A stretch of DNA of 43,611 nt, taken from the NCBI GenBank assembly GCA_934504065.1, contig CAKSVQ010000006.1, positions 1 through 43,611 of the forward strand, written 5' to 3'. Positions 17,125 to 25,411 of this stretch are shown piece by piece (position 1 is the stretch's first letter; every line of letters starts with the position of its first letter). Under the pieces are notes generated by a model. That model worked only from the letters and a program-made list of their open reading frames with translations. It did not search any database and was not told where the DNA came from. The DNA is from an uncultured Dysosmobacter sp. (GTDB taxonomy: Bacteria; Bacillota; Clostridia; Oscillospirales; Oscillospiraceae). The translations under genes and the position numbers were made by a program.

Positions 17125-17945
17125 TGACCCCGCTGGCCTGTTCCGTGCACACCCACGCCACCCTCTGCGACGGGAAGGACACCCTTGCGGACATGGCGGC
17201 TGCCGCCTATGCCGCCGGAGTGCGGTACTACGGCGTCTCCTGCCACAGCCACACGCCGCTGGAGCTGGACGAGGGCTTTGTGCTCCCGGCGGACATGACG
17301 GCTTACCGTGCGGCGGTGCTGGCGCTGCGGGAGGAGTATGCCGGGCGGATGGAGGTGCTGCTGGGGCTGGAGTGGGACAGCCAGTCCGACGTGTCGCCCC
17401 AGGGCTTTGACTACTGGATCGGCTCGGCCCACTATCAGCGCTGCGGCGGCAAAGCCTACGCCGCCGACTGGGGCGAGGAGGCCTTTGCCGCCTGCCGGGA
17501 CGAGGCCTTCGGCGGCGACGCGCTGGCGGTGGCCGAGGGATATTTCCGGGAGGCGGGCCGGGTGGCCGCCCTGCGCCCCACCATTCTGGGCCACATCGAC
17601 TTAATCACCAAGCTCAACGCCGGAAACCGCTTTTTCGACGAGGATGCCCCCCGCTACCGCGCCGCTGCGCTGGCGGCGCTGCACCGGGCGGACCCGGATA
17701 AAACGCTGCTGGAGATCAACACCGGGGGTATGGCCCGGGGATACCGCAGCGCGCCGTACCCGGCGCTGTTTTTGCTGCGGGAGTGGCGCGCCATGGGCGG
17801 CCGGGTGATTCTGACCTCCGATGCGCACAGTGCCGAAACGGTGGTGTACGGATACGCCGAGGCGTCGGCCCTTGCACGGGCAGCCGGGTTTACGGCCAGC
17901 GTGCTGCTGACGGCGAACGGCATGGCAGAATGCCCGCTTTTGTGA
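17124..17945 (+). CDS. hisJ: Histidinol-phosphatase, PHP family
   Basis: A 273-residue PHP-domain phosphatase converting histidinol phosphate to histidinol, the step not covered by the monofunctional HisB. Metal-ligand motifs in order are HTHATLCDG, CHSHTPLE, GLEWD, GHIDLI and SDAHS. The third position of the first motif and the second motif (CHSH for the usual SDH) depart slightly from the consensus. The start could be GTG at 17121 or the ATG at 17124 used here, both overlapping the hisIE stop. Last gene of the operon, followed by a terminator. Confidence 0.92.
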   Translation: MTPLACSVHTHATLCDGKDTLADMAAAAYAAGVRYYGVSCHSHTPLELDEGFVLPADMTAYRAAVLALREEYAGRMEVLLGLEWDSQSDVSPQGFDYWIGSAHYQRCGGKAYAADWGEEAFAACRDEAFGGDALAVAEGYFREAGRVAALRPTILGHIDLITKLNAGNRFFDEDAPRYRAAALAALHRADPDKTLLEINTGGMARGYRSAPYPALFLLREWRAMGGRVILTSDAHSAETVVYGYAEASALARAAGFTASVLLTANGMAECPLL

Positions 17946-17964
17946 ATTCTGCGGAAAACAGCCA

Positions 17965-17994
17965 AAAAAGGCGGGGGATTTTCCCCGCCTTTTT
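17965..17994 (+). terminator. his operon terminator
   Basis: A stem GGCGGGG (17970-17976) with CCCCGCC (17983-17989), flanked by A- and T-tracts, 20 bases after the hisJ stop. It is a classic intrinsic terminator and symmetrical enough to act both ways. Confidence 0.93.
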
Positions 17995-18007
17995 GCTTCT
18001 TCGCCAC

Positions 18008-18053
18008 TTGTGAAGAAAGTGACAGACTGATACAATAGCGTTATCTGAGATAA
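18008..18053 (+). promoter_or_regulatory. Promoter of the HAD phosphatase gene with a start-site palindrome
   Basis: TTGTGA (18008-18013), 17 bp, TACAAT (18031-18036). A perfect 13-base palindrome, TTATCTGAGATAA (18041-18053), lies across the predicted start of transcription and could be an operator. No regulator gene adjoins it. Confidence 0.6.
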
Positions 18054-18085
18054 GATATGAGTTGAGAGATATAAGGGGTAACACT

Positions 18086-18763
18086 ATGTATCGGACTGTG
18101 ATTTTCGATCTGGATGGCACGATCCTCAATACCATTGACGATTTGACGGCGGCGGCCAACTGGGTCTGCCGGAAGAATAACTGGCCGGAGCACACCGCCG
18201 AGGCCTGCAAGGCCATGGTGGGCCACGGCATTGCCAACTTTGCGGCCCGGTTTTCGCCGGAGAACTTCCGAAGCCCTCTGCTGGTGGTCAATACGCTGGC
18301 GCAGTTCAGCCAGTATTACGGCGCCCACAACATGGAGTCCACCGTGCCTTACAGCGGTATTCCGGAGATGCTGGAGCGGCTGAAAGCGGGCGGCGTGCTT
18401 CTGGTGGTCTATTCCAACAAGGCCGACCAGTTCACCCGGGTGATCGTGGAGCATTATTTCCCCGGTGTCTTCGCCATGGTGCGCGGCCAGGTGGAGGGAA
18501 TGCCCACCAAGCCGGACCCCAAGGGCATCTGCGCCGTGATGCGGGAGCTGGGCGCAAAGGCGGAGGAGACGCTGTTCGTGGGCGACAGCAGCGTGGACAT
18601 CATGACCGGGCACAACGCGGGCATGGCGTCCTGCGGCGTGACGTGGGGATACCGCACAAAGGCATCGCTGCAGGAGGCCGGGGCGGAGTTTCTGGCCGAG
18701 AGCACCGCGGAGCTGGAGCAGATCATTCTGCAAAACGGCCCTGCGGCACAAGTGCATCTGTAA
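18086..18763 (+). CDS. HAD family phosphatase, phosphoglycolate-phosphatase-like
   Basis: A 225-residue haloacid-dehalogenase hydrolase. The nucleophile motif DLDGT is at residues 8-12 (FDLDGTILNT), motif II lies around VVYSNKAD (about 109), motif III has Lys in MPTKPDPKG (about 140), and motif IV is VGDSSVDIMTG (about 170). An alpha-helical cap (about 18-85) makes it subfamily I, similar to Gph/PpaX. The substrate is not evident. The start at 18086 gives the normal N-terminus. Single-gene transcript with its own promoter and terminator. Confidence 0.9.
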   Translation: MYRTVIFDLDGTILNTIDDLTAAANWVCRKNNWPEHTAEACKAMVGHGIANFAARFSPENFRSPLLVVNTLAQFSQYYGAHNMESTVPYSGIPEMLERLKAGGVLLVVYSNKADQFTRVIVEHYFPGVFAMVRGQVEGMPTKPDPKGICAVMRELGAKAEETLFVGDSSVDIMTGHNAGMASCGVTWGYRTKASLQEAGAEFLAESTAELEQIILQNGPAAQVHL

Positions 18764-18765
18764 GG

Positions 18766-18803
18766 AAGGTCCGGGGAGTGTATCCCCGGCCTTTTACTTT
18801 TTT
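18766..18803 (+). terminator. Terminator after the HAD phosphatase gene
   Basis: CCGGGGA (18771-18777) pairs with TCCCCGG (18783-18789), followed by a T-rich run interrupted by AC. It lies just past the stop codon. Confidence 0.85.
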
Positions 18804-18918
18804 GAAAAGACTTCGTTTGGCATCCCGGAGTCCGGCCAGGCATGGCGTCCTGCGGGCGTGAAATCGTGCCAACACAGAATATTCACAGTTTCTTAACACC
18901 TTTCCGATGGAAAGGGAA

Positions 18919-18982
18919 TTGACAGGGATTTCCGCCTGCCGTATAATAAGCGACAGCTTGTCATAAAGTGACACTCTGTCAC
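18919..18982 (+). promoter_or_regulatory. Perfect-consensus promoter with two TetR-like operators
   Basis: TTGACA (18919-18924), exactly 17 bp, TATAAT (18942-18947): a full consensus promoter. Downstream lie two similar dyads 18 bp apart centre to centre: GACA-GCT-TGTC (18952-18962) and GTGACA-CTC-TGTCAC (18968-18982). The second lies just before the ribosome site of the TetR gene. This is the layout of a strong promoter held off by its own TetR repressor. Confidence 0.85.
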
Positions 18983-19002
18983 ATTCGGAGGGAGGAATGG
19001 GA

Positions 19003-19632
19003 ATGTGCATGGAGACCTTTTTCCGGCTGCCGGAGGAAAAGCGCACCCGCTTTCTGGATGCCGCGTGGGAGGAATTTACCCGCGTCAGCTTTTCGGATGC
19101 GTCCACCAACCAGATCGTACGGCAGGCAGGTATTCCCCGGGGCAGCTTTTACCAGTATTTCCGGGATAAGGAGGACCTGTTCCGCTATCTGATGACGCAG
19201 GCCCGGAACCATTTTGTGGAAATGTACGCAAGCGTACTCAAGCGGTGCGGCGGCGATTTCTTTGCGGCGCAGCTCATGTGCTTTGACGGCACGGTGGAGC
19301 ACGGCGTGGAGGATGTGCTGTTTCAGCGCTGGGTGCGGGTATTGCAGCTTAACCCGGGGCTGCATATGCAGATGGTGCAGAAGGACCAGCCCGGCTATCA
19401 GATGCTGGCGCGGGCCTGCGAGGAAATGAACCTTACGGGCTTTGCGGATGAAAAGACCGCGCAGGGGGCGTTTATGCTCTCAATGTTCGCACTGGCGGGC
19501 GCGGTGATGGACAGTCTGGCCGCGCCGGAGCAGACGGCGGAATTCCGGGAACGGTTGACGACGCAGCTGAATATCATCAAATGTGGCAGCCTGACGGCGC
19601 AGGACGTCGGGGCAGCAAGGAGGAGCTTATGA
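19003..19632 (+). CDS. TetR family regulator of the RND efflux operon
   Basis: A protein of about 209 residues. The N-terminal TetR helix-turn-helix (about 10-55) contains RFLDAAWEEF, SFSDASTNQIVRQAG and the recognition helix end GSFYQYFRDKEDLF. The C-terminal helical ligand domain is diverse, as usual. Three in-frame ATGs (18997, 19003, 19009) are possible; 19003 has the best spacing (8 bases) to GGAGG. It heads the operon, overlaps the TolC-like gene by four bases, and probably represses its own promoter through the dyads at 18952-18982. Confidence 0.9.
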   Translation: MCMETFFRLPEEKRTRFLDAAWEEFTRVSFSDASTNQIVRQAGIPRGSFYQYFRDKEDLFRYLMTQARNHFVEMYASVLKRCGGDFFAAQLMCFDGTVEHGVEDVLFQRWVRVLQLNPGLHMQMVQKDQPGYQMLARACEEMNLTGFADEKTAQGAFMLSMFALAGAVMDSLAAPEQTAEFRERLTTQLNIIKCGSLTAQDVGAARRSL

Positions 19633-21035
19633 AAAGAAGAACCATGGCACTGCTGGCGGCACTGGCATTGGTGGTGTCGGTGTGCGCGGTGACGGCCTCT
19701 GCCGGGGAGGCTGTGAGAAGACAGCCTGCGGCGCAGGTGCAGGAGCCTGCCGCCCAAGACACCGCCGCCGACGACACCGCCGGAGAGGAACCAGCGCAGC
19801 AGCCGGAGGAGAAAGAGGACCCCTCCCCCGCAGGGCCGGATGACGCGCAGGTCGACCCCACCACCGGAGAGGCGGTGGAGGAGGCCACCATCGTCCCCGA
19901 CGAGGTGGGCACCGTGAGCTATGCCAACATCGAGCGGCGGATGCGGGAGAAGAACCTGAACGTGCTGATTTTGCAGGAGAGCGTGGACTTTATCGACAAT
20001 ATTGACTACGATAAGCTCTCCAAGGATTTGAAGGATACGCTCCACGCCATCGCGCAGGGCCAGCGGGGCATGAGCCTTGCCAGCAGCCTGCCTGCGGATA
20101 ACCCCTATTATACCCCCATGGATTCCTACGCCTATTCCCAGCTGACCCAGACGTATGACACGCTTTATGACCAGTTCAAGTCCATCCGGGACGGCGAGAT
20201 GCAGGAGGACAACGCCGGAGCGGTGCGGCAGCTGAAAAACCTGCAGGATCAGGTCATCATGGGCGGCGAGATGCTCTACACCACCATCGCCGGGCTGGAA
20301 AGTCAGGAAGCTGCCCTCCAGCGCCAGCTGGCCGCCCTGAACCGCACGGTGGAGGAGATGGAACTGCGCTATCAGCTGGGGCAGGTCTCGGCGCTGCAAT
20401 TACAGCAGACCAAAGCGGGCCGCACCCAGCTGACCAGCGGCCTTGAGACCCTGCGCATGAACATCCGCAACCTCAAGACCCAGTTTGAGATGATGCTGGG
20501 CGCGGAGCAGACCGGGGAGATCACACTGGGCGCCGTGCCGGAGGTGCGGGAAAAGGATCTGGCCGCCATGGATTTGGAAAAGGACCTGCTGGCCTACAAG
20601 ACCCAGAGCTATGACCTTTATGCCGCCGCCAAAACGCTGGAGGACGCCAAGGACGACTATGACGACGCCGGAAAAGAGTACGGCTACCGCATGGATAAGC
20701 TGGAGTTTGCCCGGGCTTCCCACAACTGGCAGGCCGCCCAGTATACATATAATGACTCCGTGCAGAATTACGAGCTGAAGTTCCGCACCCTGTTTGCGCA
20801 GGTGGGCGATTACAAGCAGATCTACGACGCGGCCAAGGTGTCGCTGGAGAGCGAAAAGGCATCCTACACGGCGTCAGAGCTGAAATACCAGCAGGGGACG
20901 ATCTCGAAAAACGCCCTGCTCTCCGCGCAGGACAGCTTGAAGGAGGCGGAGGACAAAGTGACCTCTGCCGCCAACGATCTGTTTGCTTCCTATAATACGT
21001 ATTGCTGGGCTGTGAAGCACGGCGTTTTGAATTGA
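19629..21035 (+). CDS. TolC-like exported coiled-coil protein of an RND operon
   Basis: A 468-residue secreted protein. A signal peptide (about 1-25, ending in TASAGEA) is followed by a Pro/Glu/Ala-rich low-complexity linker (about 27-90). The rest is long alpha-helical coiled coil in two halves (about 215-300 and 360-460), each with the Q/A/L/E heptads and N-Y-Y repeats of outer-membrane efflux proteins. In Gram-negative bacteria TolC spans the outer membrane; a monoderm has none, so it may cross the wall or hold the adaptor. The gene order with an adaptor and RND pump supports a tripartite-like assembly. The ribosome site is strong (AAGGAGG). Confidence 0.82.
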   Translation: MKRRTMALLAALALVVSVCAVTASAGEAVRRQPAAQVQEPAAQDTAADDTAGEEPAQQPEEKEDPSPAGPDDAQVDPTTGEAVEEATIVPDEVGTVSYANIERRMREKNLNVLILQESVDFIDNIDYDKLSKDLKDTLHAIAQGQRGMSLASSLPADNPYYTPMDSYAYSQLTQTYDTLYDQFKSIRDGEMQEDNAGAVRQLKNLQDQVIMGGEMLYTTIAGLESQEAALQRQLAALNRTVEEMELRYQLGQVSALQLQQTKAGRTQLTSGLETLRMNIRNLKTQFEMMLGAEQTGEITLGAVPEVREKDLAAMDLEKDLLAYKTQSYDLYAAAKTLEDAKDDYDDAGKEYGYRMDKLEFARASHNWQAAQYTYNDSVQNYELKFRTLFAQVGDYKQIYDAAKVSLESEKASYTASELKYQQGTISKNALLSAQDSLKEAEDKVTSAANDLFASYNTYCWAVKHGVLN

Positions 21036-21047
21036 CAGGAGGGCCAT

Positions 21048-22211
21048 ATGAAAAAGCATCAGAAAATTCTTGCCGGGCTGCTGGCCGCAGCCATGGCGGC
21101 AAGCCTTGCCGCCTGCGGCAGCGAAACACCGGAGGAAGAGCCCAGCGCGGGCGTGGCCGTGCAGGTGCAGACCGTTACCGCCGGGTCCATCGCAACGGAC
21201 AACCGGGTCTCCGGTCAGGTCAGCGCCGACGACGAGTCTACCATCCTCATCGCCACCACGGCCAAGTGCACCGCCGTGTACGCGCAGGCGGGCGACACCG
21301 TGCAGGCGGGCGACATTTTGTGCACGCTGGATCTGGGCAGCACCCTCTCCAGCTATCAGGCGGCCCGCATCAGCTATGATTCCGCCGTGCAGAGCTATCA
21401 GGACCAGAAGGGCATTCTGGATAAGCAGGTGTCCCTCGCGCAGGACAACGCGGCCAACACCCGTGCCCTTTTTGAGATCGGCGCGGCCTCGCAGCTGGAG
21501 GTGGATCAGGCGGAGCTGAACTATCAGAACGCTGTGGCGGGGCGCAACTCCGCCCTCTCCCAGCTGGAAGCCGGGATGCAGAGCGCCAAAAGCGGCGTGG
21601 AGCAGCTGGACACCGCCCTTGAAAATGTGGACGCCAGCGGCAACGTGATCGCGCCCCAGTCCGGCACGCTGGTGACCATGAACGCCACCGAGGGAAACTT
21701 CATCTCCAATGCCATGCCGCTGGTGGTCATCGACGGGGCCGAGCAGATGAAGGTGACCGCTTCGGTGTCTGAAACGCTGGTGGCCAAGCTGAAGGCGGGC
21801 GACAGCGCCGACGTCAGCGTGGACGCGGCGGGCAAGAGCTTCACCGCCACCATCCGCTCTGTGGAGCGGGCGGCCAATATGCAGACCAAGCTTTATAACG
21901 TGGTGCTCACGGTCCCGGCGGATGTGGGCGGACTGCTCAACGGAATGTTTGCCGACGTGAGCTTCCACACCGACGCGGCGGAAAACACCATCGTGGTGCC
22001 CACCGAGGCCATCCTCACCAGCGGCGAGACGGAGTATGTCTACGTTGTGGAAAATGACACGGCCAAATATGTGGAGGTGACCACGGGCCTCAACGGCAAC
22101 GGCGTGACGGAGGTCAAGTCCGGCTTGACGGAGGGCCAGCAGCTGGTCACGGTGGGCCAGTCCTACCTGCGGGACGGCGACAGCGTCCGGGTCGTGAGCG
22201 GGGAGGATTAA
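21048..22211 (+). CDS. RND efflux adaptor lipoprotein (membrane fusion protein)
   Basis: A 387-residue HlyD/AcrA-type adaptor. The signal peptide ends in a lipobox SLAAC with Cys23 as the likely lipidated residue, so it is anchored to the outer face of the membrane. The split lipoyl/biotinyl-like domain flanks a helical hairpin (about 100-195), followed by beta-barrel and membrane-proximal domains (ANMQTKLYNVVLTVP about 270; VVPTEAIL about 320). It bridges the RND pump and the TolC-like protein. It starts 12 bases after the TolC-like gene. Confidence 0.93.
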   Translation: MKKHQKILAGLLAAAMAASLAACGSETPEEEPSAGVAVQVQTVTAGSIATDNRVSGQVSADDESTILIATTAKCTAVYAQAGDTVQAGDILCTLDLGSTLSSYQAARISYDSAVQSYQDQKGILDKQVSLAQDNAANTRALFEIGAASQLEVDQAELNYQNAVAGRNSALSQLEAGMQSAKSGVEQLDTALENVDASGNVIAPQSGTLVTMNATEGNFISNAMPLVVIDGAEQMKVTASVSETLVAKLKAGDSADVSVDAAGKSFTATIRSVERAANMQTKLYNVVLTVPADVGGLLNGMFADVSFHTDAAENTIVVPTEAILTSGETEYVYVVENDTAKYVEVTTGLNGNGVTEVKSGLTEGQQLVTVGQSYLRDGDSVRVVSGED

Positions 22212-22217
22212 CGCCCC

Positions 22218-25200
22218 ATGAATACTTCAAAATTCTGCATCCAGCATAAGGTCGCAACGCTGCTGGCTGTCATCATGATCGTGATCTTCGGCGTGATGTA
22301 CGGCACCCAGCTGCAAATGGCCCTGATGCCCAACATGGAAATGCCCATGGCGGTGGTGATGACCACCTATGTGGGCGCCAACCCCGAGGACATTGAGGAA
22401 CTGGTCACCTCCCCGCTGGAGGGGGCGATCATGTCCGTCTCCGGCGTGGATGAGATCCAGTCCACCTCGTCGGAAAACGTCAGCACCATTATGATCACCT
22501 ACGTCAAGGATACCGACGCGGACATGGCCGCCACCAAGCTGCGGGAGAAGTTCGACATGGTGTCCCTGCCGGATGACGCCTCCGATCCCATCATCGTGAA
22601 CATGAACATGAGCGACCTGATGCCCACGGCCATGATCACCCTGATCGGCGATGACCTTGCCCAGCTGCAAAGCATTGCCGACGACATCGTCTCCCCCGCG
22701 CTGGAGCGGATCGACGGTGTGGCGCAGGTCAGCGTCAACGGCGGCGTCAGCCAGCAGATCGCTGTGCAGGTCGATCCGGCCAAGGCGGCGGGCTACGGCC
22801 TTTCCAACAGCTATATTTCCCAGTTCCTGGCGGGGCAGAACCTGCTTTATCCCGGCGGCGACCTGCATAACGGCACCAAGAAGCTGACCGTCTCCACCGA
22901 CGCCAAGTTCCGTTCGGTGGACGATGTGGCCAATATGCTCATCTCCCTGCCCACCGGGGGCACCATCCGCCTTTCCGAGGTGGCCGACGTCTCCATGGAG
23001 CAGGAGGAGCAGAGCGCCGTGGCCAAGACCGACGGCTCTTCCTGCGTGATGCTGCAGATTTCCAAGCAGTCCGGCTCCAACGAGATGGAAGTGGCGCAGC
23101 AGGTGGAAAAGCGCATGGCGCAGCTGCAGGCGGAAAACCCCGCCGTGCAGTACTCCATCCCCTATATCGCCAGCGACTATATCAGCGAGTCGGTGAATAG
23201 CGCCATGCAGAACATCATTCAGGGCGTGGCGCTGGCGGCCATCGTGGTGTATCTGTTCCTGCGCCGGGGCGGCCCCACCCTGACCATCTGCATCTCCATG
23301 CCGGTGTGCATTCTGGCCGTGTTCGTGCTGATGAAGGTCATGGACCTGACGCTGAACATGATGAGCCTTGGCGGCATCGCCATGGGCGTTGGCATGATCG
23401 TGGATAACTCCATCGTCGTGCTGGAAAACATCAACCGTTTCTCCGCCGAGGGGCATGACCGCCTCAGCGCCTGCGTGGACGGCACCAAAGAGGTGACCTC
23501 CTCCGTCATTGCCTCCACGCTGACCACCATGGCGGTGTTCGTCCCCATGGGCCTGGCCGACGGCATGGCGGGCATGATGTTCAAGGACTTCTGCCTGACC
23601 ATCGCGTCGCTGATCGGCGCGTCGCTGGTCATCGCGCTGACGCTGGTGCCCCTGCTGTGCTACTTCACGCTGGACGAGGAGAAGGTGCGCCGGGACCAGC
23701 TGAAAGCGGCGGAGAGAAAGGCCAAGCGCAAGCCCGGCGGCCTTGCCGACCGACTGGCGGGCCTTGGCGAGAAGCTGAACCGCGCATACCTGCGGCTGCT
23801 GGACTACTTTGTCCATCATCTGAAGATCGGTATGCTGACGGCTGTCGGTCTGGTGGTGGTCTTTGTGCTGACGCTGGCCAACACCCAGATGGTGCTGATC
23901 CCCGACATGGATCAGGGCAGCGTCTCCGTGAGCATCAGTATGCCCACTGGCTCTTCTCTGGAGGAATCCGGGGCCATTGCCGACCGGGTGGCCGCCATTG
24001 CGGAGCGGGAAGTGCCGGAGCTGGATGAGATGTATTACATTGTCTCCAGCGGCTCGGGCGGAATGTCCATGATGAGCGGCGACGTGACCATGGGACTGAT
24101 GCTGGTGGATAAGGACCAGCGCGAGCGCAGCGCCTTTGACATTGTGGACGATCTGCGCACAGCCGTGCAGGACATTGCCGGCTGCGAGATCACCGTCAGC
24201 GCCAGCGAGACCATGTCCATGTCCAGCGGCGACGATATTTCCGTGAAGATCACGGGCGACGATTATGACACGCTGGAAATGATCGCCGACGATCTCACGG
24301 CCCAGATCAGCGCCCTGCCCGACGCGGTGGACGTGGAAAATTCCCTTTCCGAAAAGGTCCCGCAGGTGCGTGTCTACCTCAACCGGGAGGCCGCCGCGCA
24401 GTACGGTCTCACCGCCGCCTCCATCGGCGCCGCCGTCCGCACGGAGCTGACGGGCACCGAGGCCACCACCGTCACCATCAACAATCAGGACTACTCCGTC
24501 ATGGTCAAGGGCGACGGCTCGGCCTCCGAGAGTCTGGATGCCCTGCGGTCCATGCCCATCACCACCGCTTTTGGCGGCACGGTGCCCCTGAGCGCCGTGG
24601 CCAACGTGACGGTGGAGCAGGCATCCCAGAGCATTTCCCGCTATAACCAGTCCCGTCAGGTGACCATCACGGGCGACACGGTCAGCGGCGACGCAACGGC
24701 CATGACCAAACAGATCAACACGATTTTGAACGGTTATACCCTGCCCGAGGGCTATGTGGCGGAGAGCTCCGGCAGCTATGAGGACATGATGGAGAACTTC
24801 GGCGACATGGGCCTTGCGCTGGCCGCGGCGCTGCTGCTGGTGTATTTCGTGCTGGCGGTGCAGTTCGAGTCGTTCTCCATGCCCGTCATCGTGATGCTGA
24901 TTCTGCCTGTGGCCTTTACCGGAGCGCTGTTTGCCCTGCCTCTCACGGGCCGGAAGATGTCGATCATCGCGCTGGTGTCCCTTATCATGCTGGCGGGCAC
25001 AGTGGTCAACTCCTCCATCATTCTGGTGGAGTATATCAAGATCCGCCGCGCCATGGGCGAAAGCCGGGAGGAAGCCATCCTCCACGCCTGCCCCCTGCGT
25101 GTGCGCCCCATCCTGATGACCACTCTGACCACCGTCCTTGCCATGGTGCCCATGGCGCTGGGCATGGGCGGCACCAACGAGATGATGGGCGACATGGGCG

Positions 25201-25346
25201 TGACCATGATCTCCGGCATGGTGATCTCCACGCTGGTGACGCTGGTGCTCACCCCGGTGTTCTACTCCGTCATCGACGATCTTTCCCACCGCTTCGGCAG
25301 AAAGAAGAAAAAGGAAGCGAAAGAGGAAATGGGAGCTGCCGTGTAA
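22218..25346 (+). CDS. RND family efflux pump (HAE1/AcrB-like)
   Basis: A 1042-residue proton-driven pump with the RND duplication. TM1 is at about 10-30, large extracytoplasmic loops at about 35-330 and 555-860, and TM2-6 and TM8-12 follow each loop. The proton-relay helix reads GMIVDNSIVVLENI (about residue 393), with one Asp where AcrB has two, as is common in this clade. Conserved SVSISMPTGSS starts the second loop. A Lys-rich linker (about 490-515) and tail lie in the cytoplasm. Likely exports amphipathic compounds; the substrate is unknown. It closes the tetR-tolC-MFP-RND operon. Confidence 0.95.
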   Translation: MNTSKFCIQHKVATLLAVIMIVIFGVMYGTQLQMALMPNMEMPMAVVMTTYVGANPEDIEELVTSPLEGAIMSVSGVDEIQSTSSENVSTIMITYVKDTDADMAATKLREKFDMVSLPDDASDPIIVNMNMSDLMPTAMITLIGDDLAQLQSIADDIVSPALERIDGVAQVSVNGGVSQQIAVQVDPAKAAGYGLSNSYISQFLAGQNLLYPGGDLHNGTKKLTVSTDAKFRSVDDVANMLISLPTGGTIRLSEVADVSMEQEEQSAVAKTDGSSCVMLQISKQSGSNEMEVAQQVEKRMAQLQAENPAVQYSIPYIASDYISESVNSAMQNIIQGVALAAIVVYLFLRRGGPTLTICISMPVCILAVFVLMKVMDLTLNMMSLGGIAMGVGMIVDNSIVVLENINRFSAEGHDRLSACVDGTKEVTSSVIASTLTTMAVFVPMGLADGMAGMMFKDFCLTIASLIGASLVIALTLVPLLCYFTLDEEKVRRDQLKAAERKAKRKPGGLADRLAGLGEKLNRAYLRLLDYFVHHLKIGMLTAVGLVVVFVLTLANTQMVLIPDMDQGSVSVSISMPTGSSLEESGAIADRVAAIAEREVPELDEMYYIVSSGSGGMSMMSGDVTMGLMLVDKDQRERSAFDIVDDLRTAVQDIAGCEITVSASETMSMSSGDDISVKITGDDYDTLEMIADDLTAQISALPDAVDVENSLSEKVPQVRVYLNREAAAQYGLTAASIGAAVRTELTGTEATTVTINNQDYSVMVKGDGSASESLDALRSMPITTAFGGTVPLSAVANVTVEQASQSISRYNQSRQVTITGDTVSGDATAMTKQINTILNGYTLPEGYVAESSGSYEDMMENFGDMGLALAAALLLVYFVLAVQFESFSMPVIVMLILPVAFTGALFALPLTGRKMSIIALVSLIMLAGTVVNSSIILVEYIKIRRAMGESREEAILHACPLRVRPILMTTLTTVLAMVPMALGMGGTNEMMGDMGVTMISGMVISTLVTLVLTPVFYSVIDDLSHRFGRKKKKEAKEEMGAAV

Positions 25347-25367
25347 CGGGTAGTTCCACTTTAGCGA

Positions 25368-25411
25368 AACAAGGCCCCCGGACTGGCATATGCCAGTCCG
25401 GGGGCTTTGTT
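25368..25411. terminator. Bidirectional terminator between RND and FGGY kinase genes
   Basis: A roughly 22-bp stem, nearly perfect with one G-U type mismatch, built around CCCCCGGACTGGC and its complement with a CATATG-type centre. AACAA lies on one side and TTTGTT on the other, so it can terminate the convergent genes in both directions. Confidence 0.93.

Noticed and set aside
22227..25289. A 1020-codon open frame antisense to the RND pump gene
   Set aside because: It is a His/Gly/Asp-rich shadow caused by GC-rich third codon positions. It has no ribosome site or family motifs, and the plus-strand RND protein is unmistakable.
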